Position numbers and translations under genes: made by a program. From Pantoea septica (GTDB lineage Bacteria; Pseudomonadota; Gammaproteobacteria; Enterobacterales; Enterobacteriaceae), in assembly GCF_002095575.1 (NCBI RefSeq), contig NZ_MLJJ01000036.1, forward strand, positions 1-42,787: DNA of 42,787 nucleotides, given 5' to 3'. How positions within the stretch are numbered: position 1 is the first letter of the stretch; the number at the start of each line of letters is the position of its first letter. This document shows positions 36,360 through 42,787 of this stretch, in pieces. The notes under the pieces are model-generated. The model saw nothing but the letters and a program-made list of their open reading frames with translations. It did no database searches and was not told the DNA's origin.

Positions 36360-37133
36360 ATGGCAACTATTAAATTTGAAAATGTCGGCATTGATTTCCC
36401 TATTTTCGATGCGCGCGCAAGATCTATAAAAAAGAACTTCATAAATTTTGCCACAGGTGGAAAAGTTGGTCAGCATGACGGAAAAGTGGTTGTTTCTGCC
36501 TTAAATAATCTTAATTTTGAGATTAAAGATGGAGAGAGAGTTGGCTTAATTGGGCATAATGGTGCTGGTAAAACCACGTTACTGCGTATGTTTAGTAAGG
36601 TCTATCACCCTACAAGCGGGCGGGCCACCATTACTGGAGATATCGGTTCATTAATTTCAATTTCTCTTGGTATAAATCAGGAGTTTACAGGAAGAGAAAA
36701 CATCTTCATTCGTGGTGCACTGCTGGGCCTCAGAAAGAAAGAAATTGAGGCGCGCATTGAAGAAATAATTGATTTTACTGATCTTGGCGATTTTATTGAT
36801 ATGCCAGTCAGAACATACTCATCTGGTATGCAAATGCGCCTTGGGTTTAGTGTCAGTACAATTTTCACACCAGAAATTTTGCTAATGGATGAGTGGCTAT
36901 CTGTTGGTGATGAAGGCTTTAAAGAGAAAGCTGAAACAAGATTAACTAATATTATCAATTCGACCAAAATTTTAATTCTTGCCAGTCACAGTAATGAGTT
37001 GTTAAGGAAAACCTGTACAAGAATTCTGTGGCTTGAGCATGGCACCGTTAAAATGGACGGCTCGCCTGAAGAAGTACTACCACTTTATTTTAAATCGAAT
37101 ATACAAAGAGGCGATTTATTAGCCAATACCTAA
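36360..37133 (+). CDS. wzt: Wzt, O-antigen ABC transporter ATPase (short form)
   Basis: A 257-residue ABC ATPase with Walker A GHNGAGKT (65-72), the ABC signature SSGMQ (154-158), Walker B ILLMDE (173-178) and the switch histidine in LASHS. The long N-terminal region with FPIFDARARSIKKNF is typical of Wzt/KpsT. It ends soon after the nucleotide-binding domain, so it lacks the C-terminal glycan-binding domain (about 150-180 aa more) present in Wzt of the E. coli O8/O9a type. I use ATG 36360; the frame also allows GTG 36336 inside wzm. Confidence 0.94.
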   Translation: MATIKFENVGIDFPIFDARARSIKKNFINFATGGKVGQHDGKVVVSALNNLNFEIKDGERVGLIGHNGAGKTTLLRMFSKVYHPTSGRATITGDIGSLISISLGINQEFTGRENIFIRGALLGLRKKEIEARIEEIIDFTDLGDFIDMPVRTYSSGMQMRLGFSVSTIFTPEILLMDEWLSVGDEGFKEKAETRLTNIINSTKILILASHSNELLRKTCTRILWLEHGTVKMDGSPEEVLPLYFKSNIQRGDLLANT

Positions 37134-37216
37134 ACCTGCATAGTTTTTGAGTGTTTGATAAGCGCACCATTGACTACTTCAAATGCAGACAGATGGGTTA
37201 ACATATTTGCACTTCA

Positions 37217-37238
37217 ATCACAAATCTGAGTTTGTGAT
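37217..37238 (+). other. Hairpin in the gnd leader
   Basis: ATCACAAA (37217-37224) and TTTGTGAT (37231-37238), 8 bp with loop TCTGAG, 24 nt upstream of the gnd start. No T-run. It could be part of the leader control of gnd or a protein-binding palindrome. No clear promoter was resolved in 37134-37262. Confidence 0.45.
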
Positions 37239-37262
37239 GGTAACTTCAGACAGGAGTAAAAA

Positions 37263-38672
37263 ATGTCCAAGCAACAGATCGGCGTTGTAGGTATGGCAGT
37301 TATGGGCCGCAACCTAGCTCTTAACATTGAGAGCCGCGGTTACACTGTTTCAATCTTCAACCGTTCACGCGAAAAGACTGATGAAGTCATCGCTGAGAAC
37401 CAGGGCAAGAAGCTTGCTCCTTTCTACACCGTTGAAGAGTTTGTCGAATCGCTGGAAAAACCACGTCGCATTCTACTGATGGTTCAGGCGGGTGAAGCAA
37501 CCGATAAGACCATCGCTTCACTGACACCACATCTGGATAAAGGCGATATCCTAATCGATGGCGGTAACACCTTTTATAAAGACACCATTCGTCGCAACAA
37601 AGAGTTATCCGATCAAGGCTTCAACTTCATCGGTACCGGCGTTTCCGGCGGTGAAGAAGGTGCATTGAAAGGACCATCTATCATGCCTGGCGGCCAGAAA
37701 GAAGCATATGAGCTAGTTGCACCAATTCTTGATAAGATTGCGGCACGTGCTGAAGATGGCGAAGCCTGTGTGGCCTATATCGGTCCAAATGGTGCAGGTC
37801 ACTATGTGAAGATGGTTCACAACGGTATCGAATATGGTGACATGCAGCTGATTGCAGAAGCCTACGCACTGTTGAAAGGCGCGTTGGGTCTCAACAACGA
37901 AGAGCTGGCTGCAACCTTTACCGACTGGAATAACGGCGAGCTGAGCAGCTACCTGATCGACATCACCAAAGACATCTTCACTAAGAAAGATGAAGAGGGT
38001 AAATACCTGGTTGATGTTATTCTGGACGAAGCTGCTAACAAAGGCACCGGTAAATGGACCAGCCAGAGTTCACTGGATCTCGGCGAACCTTTGTCACTGA
38101 TCACCGAGTCTGTCTTTGCCCGTTACCTCTCCTCGCTGAAAACCCAGCGCGTAGCGGCCTCTAAAGTACTGAGCGGCCCGCAGGCTAAAGCATTTACCGG
38201 GGACAAAGCAGATTTTATCGAGAAAGTTCGTCGTGCTCTCTATTTAGGTAAAATCGTCTCTTATGCACAGGGATTCTCTCAACTGCGTGCAGCTTCAGAA
38301 GAGAATAACTGGGATCTGCAATACGGTGAAATCGCAAAGATCTTCCGTGCTGGCTGCATCATCCGCGCCCAGTTCCTGCAGAAAATCACTGATGCATATG
38401 AAGCAGATGCGGGCATCGCTAACCTGCTCCTGGCTCCGTACTTCAAAGATATCGCCGATCAGTATCAGCAAGCGCTGCGTGATGTAGTTTCTTACGCCAT
38501 TCAAAACGGCATCCCGACACCGACTTTCTCTGCAGCGATTGCTTACTACGACAGTTATCGTTCAGAAGTACTGCCTGCTAACCTGATTCAGGCGCAGCGT
38601 GACTACTTTGGTGCGCATACCTACAAGCGTGTCGATAAAGAAGGTGTGTTCCATACTGAATGGCTTGATTAA
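37263..38672 (+). CDS. gnd: 6-phosphogluconate dehydrogenase (decarboxylating)
   Basis: Oxidative pentose phosphate pathway enzyme, 6-phosphogluconate plus NADP to ribulose-5-phosphate, CO2 and NADPH. The 469-residue product is full length: [12 protein letters not shown] (10-21) NADP fold, [19 protein letters not shown] (127-145), the catalytic [16 protein letters not shown], and the C-terminal [22 protein letters not shown] ribosome binding site precedes the ATG. It marks the usual right border of the O-antigen locus in enterobacteria, but here glycan genes continue beyond it. GC is intermediate between the backbone and the O-antigen genes. Confidence 0.98.
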   Translation: MSKQQIGVVGMAVMGRNLALNIESRGYTVSIFNRSREKTDEVIAENQGKKLAPFYTVEEFVESLEKPRRILLMVQAGEATDKTIASLTPHLDKGDILIDGGNTFYKDTIRRNKELSDQGFNFIGTGVSGGEEGALKGPSIMPGGQKEAYELVAPILDKIAARAEDGEACVAYIGPNGAGHYVKMVHNGIEYGDMQLIAEAYALLKGALGLNNEELAATFTDWNNGELSSYLIDITKDIFTKKDEEGKYLVDVILDEAANKGTGKWTSQSSLDLGEPLSLITESVFARYLSSLKTQRVAASKVLSGPQAKAFTGDKADFIEKVRRALYLGKIVSYAQGFSQLRAASEENNWDLQYGEIAKIFRAGCIIRAQFLQKITDAYEADAGIANLLLAPYFKDIADQYQQALRDVVSYAIQNGIPTPTFSAAIAYYDSYRSEVLPANLIQAQRDYFGAHTYKRVDKEGVFHTEWLD

Positions 38673-38685
38673 CATTCTTACTTTT

Positions 38686-38712
38686 AAGGCTTCTTTATGA
38701 AGCCTTATTTTA
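38686..38712 (+). terminator. Intrinsic terminator after gnd
   Basis: AAGGCTTC (38686-38693), loop TTTAT, GAAGCCTT (38699-38706), then ATTTTA. It lies 13 nt past the gnd stop and separates gnd from the methyltransferase gene, which must have its own promoter in 38713-38873 or depend on readthrough. That leader also has an ATGAAT/ATTCAT palindrome (38790-38805). Confidence 0.88.
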
Positions 38713-38873
38713 TTATTTCACTTTTATGGTGATAATTATTTTTCGTGAATTACGAATATTATTTTTACTATCTTTCTACTCCCACTCTTATGAATCATAA
38801 TTCATTTATGCGAAAACTAAGCGTGGGTTGTAATTTCTTTTTTTTAAGGCTACCTTTGGGATTTAAGGAAGAA

Positions 38874-39695
38874 ATGAACTCATCCAAAAAAAACGTTGAC
38901 TCATCGATTGATTTATTTAGTGATTTACAGATCTTAACTGAAGATATAAATCGATATCCTAATTATTCACTGAATACTATATCATTCATGAGTCCGGTCG
39001 AACTCACCCTTTCTGCCTGGCATGAGCATATTCCATTTGCATTCTGGCTGATTAACGCTCACAGACCACGAGTATTAGTTGAGCTCGGTACACATTATGG
39101 CTCGTCGTACTTTGCATTTTGTCAGGCGATAGACCAATTAAATCTATCCACGAAAAGTTATGCGGTGGATATGTGGAAAGGGGATGAGCATGCGGGGTTT
39201 TATGGGGAGAATGTTTATAGCTCAGTCGAGTCGCATAATAAGCATTTATATTCTCGTTTTTCTACGCTTATGCGTACATCTTTTGATGAAGCGTCAGAGC
39301 ATTTTTCTGAGGGTGAAATTGATCTGCTCCATATTGATGGGTATCATACTTATGAAGCAGTGAAAAATGATTTTGAGGTCTGGCTTCCTAAATTATCTAA
39401 TCGTGGTGTTGTGGTATTTCACGATAGTAATGTGCGTAAAGACGATTTTGGTGTTTACAAATTTGTATCTGAATTAAGAAAAAAATATCCTTGTTTTGAA
39501 TTTTCACACGGACATGGCTTAACAATTATAGGTGTAGGGGCAGATCAAACTGCCACGATGATTCAACTTTTTTCTGCTGATAATAATGCCAATAAAGTCA
39601 GGCATATTCAAACAATTTTCTCAAGATTGGGAAAAGCTTGTGCTGATGAGTACGAAGTAAAAAAATTAAGCTTGAATTTGACCGTCAGAAATTAG
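38874..39695 (+). CDS. Class I SAM methyltransferase; probable N-terminal part of a larger frameshifted protein
   Basis: A 273-residue frame with a Methyltransf_24-type fold: LVELGTHYGSSYF (68-80, SAM-binding motif I), SYAVDMWKGDE (95-105), EGEIDLLHIDGYHTYEAVK (146-164) and VVVFHDSN (179-186). I start at ATG 38874, which has AAGGA 5-9 nt upstream; the frame is open back to a GTG at 38745 but the added residues are low-complexity and lack a ribosome binding site. The final nine residues (LSLNLTVRN) follow a run of seven A. The same DNA in the -1 frame continues as a coiled coil without a start codon. I infer the intended product is a methyltransferase fused to the downstream protein. Substrate is unknown; an O-chain end is plausible. 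Confidence 0.8.
   Translation: MNSSKKNVDSSIDLFSDLQILTEDINRYPNYSLNTISFMSPVELTLSAWHEHIPFAFWLINAHRPRVLVELGTHYGSSYFAFCQAIDQLNLSTKSYAVDMWKGDEHAGFYGENVYSSVESHNKHLYSRFSTLMRTSFDEASEHFSEGEIDLLHIDGYHTYEAVKNDFEVWLPKLSNRGVVVFHDSNVRKDDFGVYKFVSELRKKYPCFEFSHGHGLTIIGVGADQTATMIQLFSADNNANKVRHIQTIFSRLGKACADEYEVKKLSLNLTVRN
39659..39665 (+). other. Seven-A slippery run in phase for a -1 frameshift
   Basis: In the methyltransferase frame the bases read GTA-AAA-AAA-TTA, so A-AAA-AAA has the exact X-XXY-YYZ phase of a -1 slippery heptamer. Slipping back one base continues into the open coiled-coil frame (K-K-I-K-L-E-F). I see no strong Shine-Dalgarno-like stimulator 8-14 nt upstream; downstream only a weak TTAAG/CTTAA pairing with a 27-nt loop. 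An indel in a homopolymer is the main alternative. Confidence 0.55.
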
Positions 39696-42600
39696 AACTT
39701 AAAGATGCATTTGGTAAGATAAAAGATGTACTAGATAAAACAAATGATTTAAATGAAAAAAATAGTGATTTAGAATCAGAAATATCAAATATTCGTCAAA
39801 ATCTGGAAATCCGTCTGGATGAAAATGATTATTTAAGATCGGAACTACTTAAATTACAAGAAAGTAACGTTAAGATACAAGAAAGAAACATTGAACTGCA
39901 AGAAATTAACGTTGTAACGGATAGCAAACTCAGCCTCAGACAAGAAGAAATACAAAAAATTTTGAGTTCTACGTCATGGCGCGTGACTAAGCCACTAAGA
40001 TTTCTTAGGCGTCTCATAAATTATTTTATTCGGAAAGCGCGTTTTTATATTTCACAGCGCCAACATAAAATAAGTGATAATCCACAAGTCCCCAATGGGG
40101 AATTTGTGGATTTCGATAGAAAATGGTATCTCTCAAATTATTCTGATATAGGCGATTCCGGCATTGATCCCTACACGCATTATTTGGAATATGGTCGATA
40201 TGAAGGACGTTATCCTTCAGAGCAAGCATTAAAAAATGCATGCGCACCTGATTTAGATGAAGAATGGTATCTCAGTACTTATACTGATGTTAAAAGCGCA
40301 GGTCTTAGCGCATTAAATCATTACATTCAGTACGGTCGCATTGAGGGTCGATTCTCATCTTTGGCTCGACTTTATGCGCAAGACTTTGACGAAAAATGGT
40401 ATGTTGAACAGTATCCTGACGTTGCAGCTGTTGGCATTGATCCATTAGAACATTTCCTTTTATATGGCTGCGCTGAGGGTCGCAAACCTTGCGCCAGACC
40501 ACGCATGCTTGAGGCACCATATTTCCGCTATGGGCCTTCTGAATATGGAGCCAAAGACGCTCCGCTATTGATGGACGCTGATGTTCGTCTAAATGATAAA
40601 TTCTCTAAAAGAATAGGTGTGCATTTACATCTTTATTACATTGACCTTGCCCAAGAGTTTATTAAGTATCTTGATAACATTCCTGTTGAATCTGACCTCT
40701 TTATTTCAATTCCTGAAGGTAAATATAACGCTCCTGACTGCGAAGATATTTTTACTACATCTTTACAGCTGTTAAATAAGATAACTGTTAAAGAAACAAA
40801 AAATGTTGGAAGAGATATTTATCCATTTATTGTTGTTTTTGGACAGGAACTTCTTAATTACGATCTTATTCTTCACTTACATTCAAAGAAATCCCCGCAG
40901 TCTAAAACTAGAGGATGGCGCAGATTCCTCCTTCACTATACTCTCGGAAATAGAGCTATAGTGACACAAATTCTAAATGCTTTTGATGATGATCAGCGCT
41001 TGGGGGCTTTTTTTCCCGCGTATTTCCATGCAGTGACCAGACAACCACAGTGGGGGGGGAATGGCTCAATAGTTGAAAAGCAACTACAAAATCTTGGGTT
41101 AGAATACGATATGACTTATTGCCCTGATTATCCGGCTGGCTCCTTCTTTTGGGCCAGATCTGAAGCCTATAGGTCAATATTAGATGGGAAATATGAAATT
41201 AGTGACTTTGACGAGGAACAAGGCCAATTTGATGGCACCTTGGCACATGGATTTGAACGATTGTTTGGGGTGTTGCCTCTTCTGCAAAATTATACGACAA
41301 GAATAAGTTTTGTTGATCGAGATTATCGACTTTTAAACTACTTTGATAAAGAAAGATTTGCGACTTTCGAAAATAATACTTTACCTCATTTCGAAAAAGA
41401 TCGCAGTGATGATATCTTGACCTATCAAAAAGAAAGAAGTGTAAGATTACAGAAAAAATCAAAAATCGCTTTTGTTACTGCAATTATCGGCAACTTTGAT
41501 TCACTATTTTTACCAAAGTATCTTGAAAATGAAGTCGATTACTATTGTTTCTCTGACACGCTATCAGATGGATATGGGATTTTCCAGATTTATAAGCCCC
41601 CTTACATTGACGCTGATCCACGTCGTACTGCACGCTACATAAAAACCAATTTGCTGAAATACATTGAAGGCTATGATTATGTTGTATGGGTTGATGCAAA
41701 TATTGAAGTTAACGTAAAGATTACGGAAATTGTTCAAAGAGTATCAAATTCTTCACATACATTAGGAGCCATTCAACATCCAGTCAGGAATGATTTATTT
41801 GAAGAAGCTTCGGAGATTATTTCCTGGGAGCTTGACGATGTAGATGTAGTAAAAGAGCAAACAGCCCGATATGAGTATATTCATAATCTTCGCTTTGAAC
41901 TACTTATAGAGAGCAATGTTTTAGTAATGGATGCCCGTGACGAAAAAATCCATAATTTCATGCGTATCTGGTGGAATGAAATAAATAATTTCAGTCGACG
42001 TGATCAACTAAGTATTGGTTATGCTTTGAAAGAAGCAAAGGTCACATGGCAACCTCTGCTGGATGAACAGCAGTCAACGCGTGATTCGCATGAATTTGCA
42101 TTATTTCTTCATGGCATTAATGAGTGGGGGCCCAAACCACACATCTATTCTTCATGGTATCAACCTTCTCCAAAAAAGATTCATGATATAAATGTTATAA
42201 ATTCAACCAGTGTAGATGGCGAACAACTAAACCTGGATATTGTTGTTTGTATTCATAATGCTTTAGAGGATGTTCGTGCTTGCCTTGACTCACTTGCTGA
42301 GTTTTTATCAACGGCACATATTATTTTAGTGGATGACGCTTCTGATAACGAAACTAGACTATTTTTGGAGGAGTATGCGGCGCAAAATTCTGTCACTTTA
42401 TTGCGACAGGAAGAGCGTCTCGGCTATACTAAAACATCAAATAATGGTATTCGGTCAGGTAATAATCAGAACGTTCTGTTACTAAATAGTGACACTATTG
42501 TTCCGTCAGGCTCATTAAATAAACTCTGCTCCGCACTAAACAATCAGCCTAACTTGGGTGTAGTAGGACCATTATCTAATGCAGCAAGTACTCAATCAGT

Positions 42601-42787
42601 ACCCTCTATAACCGGGTCTGAAGGGCAGACTGCGATCAATGTTTTGCCTGCAGAATTATCCCCTACGGACATTGACCTTTACTTCGAAAGAAACTGGGAT
42701 CAGGAACTGGTGAGAGTCCCATTGGTACACGGATTCTGTTTTATGGTTAAGCGTGCTGTATTCGAGCAGGTAGGTTTATTCGATGAA
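39665..42787 (+). CDS. Large multidomain glycosyltransferase (coiled coil, WY repeats, RgpF-like, DUF616-like, GT2), open at the window end
   Basis: A frame of about 1040 codons open from 39650 to the window edge. Order of parts: a charged coiled coil (39665 to about 39960; heptad-like LKDAFGKIKDVLDK and LLKLQESNVKIQERN); STSWRVTKPLR, a motif usual before glycosyltransferase domains; three WY-type repeats (40109-40491); an RgpF-like domain (about 40560-41340) with KNVGRDIYPF and LHLHSKKS; a DUF616-like glycosyltransferase domain (about 41464-42080) with FVTAIIGNFD and YVVWVDANIEV; and the start of a GT2 domain (from about 42232) with ILVDDASDNET and LLNSDT. No ATG exists in the coiled-coil part, so translation probably enters by -1 frameshift from the methyltransferase. 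Likely role: O-chain synthesis or its end-modification. Confidence 0.75.
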   Translation, partial: MKLEFDRQKLELKDAFGKIKDVLDKTNDLNEKNSDLESEISNIRQNLEIRLDENDYLRSELLKLQESNVKIQERNIELQEINVVTDSKLSLRQEEIQKILSSTSWRVTKPLRFLRRLINYFIRKARFYISQRQHKISDNPQVPNGEFVDFDRKWYLSNYSDIGDSGIDPYTHYLEYGRYEGRYPSEQALKNACAPDLDEEWYLSTYTDVKSAGLSALNHYIQYGRIEGRFSSLARLYAQDFDEKWYVEQYPDVAAVGIDPLEHFLLYGCAEGRKPCARPRMLEAPYFRYGPSEYGAKDAPLLMDADVRLNDKFSKRIGVHLHLYYIDLAQEFIKYLDNIPVESDLFISIPEGKYNAPDCEDIFTTSLQLLNKITVKETKNVGRDIYPFIVVFGQELLNYDLILHLHSKKSPQSKTRGWRRFLLHYTLGNRAIVTQILNAFDDDQRLGAFFPAYFHAVTRQPQWGGNGSIVEKQLQNLGLEYDMTYCPDYPAGSFFWARSEAYRSILDGKYEISDFDEEQGQFDGTLAHGFERLFGVLPLLQNYTTRISFVDRDYRLLNYFDKERFATFENNTLPHFEKDRSDDILTYQKERSVRLQKKSKIAFVTAIIGNFDSLFLPKYLENEVDYYCFSDTLSDGYGIFQIYKPPYIDADPRRTARYIKTNLLKYIEGYDYVVWVDANIEVNVKITEIVQRVSNSSHTLGAIQHPVRNDLFEEASEIISWELDDVDVVKEQTARYEYIHNLRFELLIESNVLVMDARDEKIHNFMRIWWNEINNFSRRDQLSIGYALKEAKVTWQPLLDEQQSTRDSHEFALFLHGINEWGPKPHIYSSWYQPSPKKIHDINVINSTSVDGEQLNLDIVVCIHNALEDVRACLDSLAEFLSTAHIILVDDASDNETRLFLEEYAAQNSVTLLRQEERLGYTKTSNNGIRSGNNQNVLLLNSDTIVPSGSLNKLCSALNNQPNLGVVGPLSNAASTQSVPSITGSEGQTAINVLPAELSPTDIDLYFERNWDQELVRVPLVHGFCFMVKRAVFEQVGLFDE
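40109..40491 (+). repeat. Three tandem WY-type protein repeats
   Basis: Three imperfect repeats of about 36 residues start at 40109, 40250 and 40382 (spacing 47 and 44 codons). Each follows the pattern D-(F/L)-D-x-x-W-Y-(L/V)-x-x-Y-x-D-(V/I), then G-(I/L), H-Y/F-(L/I), YG-x-x-EGR. The repeat is visible in protein but not strongly in DNA, so it is an old duplication. Such repeats are found between domains of large bacterial glycosyltransferases; their function is not known to me. Confidence 0.75.

Noticed and set aside
38745..38873. In-frame upstream extension of the methyltransferase from a GTG.
   Set aside because: Low-complexity, Tyr/Phe-rich residues, no ribosome binding site, and a much better ATG with AAGGA at 38874.
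39665..42787. Calling the long right-end frame a pseudogene.
   Set aside because: It stays open for over 3 kb with intact domain motifs, and the break coincides with a correctly phased slippery run, so a frameshift event or a sequence error is at least as likely as decay.

Overview
The window is chromosomal DNA of an enterobacterium of the Erwiniaceae, most likely Pantoea or a close relative. The reasons are the conserved enterobacterial backbone (yegE, udk, dcd, asmA, yegH), followed by an exopolysaccharide operon with the gene set of the Erwinia amylovoran (ams) and Pantoea stewartan (wce) clusters, then galF-galE, then an O-antigen locus ending at gnd. No rRNA, tRNA, CRISPR array, intact insertion sequence or prophage was seen.

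Layout. (1) 1-8296, GC-rich backbone: a 3'-truncated yegE (cyclic-di-GMP enzyme) and a PAP2 phosphatase on the minus strand, then udk, dcd and asmA on the plus strand, converging on yegH with a single base between the stop codons. (2) 8297-9094, a long control region: a good RcsAB-box match about 550 nt upstream of the first EPS gene and a JUMPstart/ops element. (3) 9095-27155, the EPS operon: the initiating sugar-phosphate transferase amsG, a 27-codon membrane-peptide ORF, wza-wzb-wzc export and control, a Wzy-like polymerase, a secreted SGNH hydrolase next to an acyltransferase-3, three glycosyltransferases, the tailspike-like AmsF/WceF, the pyruvyltransferase AmsJ, glycosyltransferase AmsK and the flippase Wzx. 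A strong terminator closes it. (4) 27431-29394, galF and galE, ending at a second terminator. (5) 29430-37133, a second JUMPstart/ops element and an O-antigen operon of much lower GC: rfbBDAC (dTDP-L-rhamnose), an intrinsic terminator, a GT2, an RgpF-like protein and an ABC export pair wzm-wzt. No second wzx or wzy is present, so this glycan is probably made by the ABC-transporter route. (6) gnd, then beyond it an AT-rich segment coding for a methyltransferase and a very large glycosyltransferase that runs off the window.

Two surface glycans are thus encoded side by side: an EPS assembled by Wzx/Wzy/Wza-Wzb-Wzc, and a rhamnose-containing O chain exported by Wzm/Wzt. Both operons carry ops signals for RfaH and both contain internal terminator-like hairpins, which fits RfaH-dependent readthrough.

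The most striking observation is at the right end. The methyltransferase frame and the downstream coiled-coil/multi-glycosyltransferase frame are joined at a seven-A run that sits in exact phase for a -1 ribosomal frameshift. The downstream frame has no ATG for its coiled-coil part. The intended product is probably a methyltransferase-coiled coil-glycosyltransferase polypeptide of more than 1300 residues, made either by programmed slippage or disrupted by a one-base indel. Its architecture recalls chain-terminating/length-ruler proteins of ABC-dependent O antigens, and the Wzt here lacks the C-terminal glycan-binding domain.
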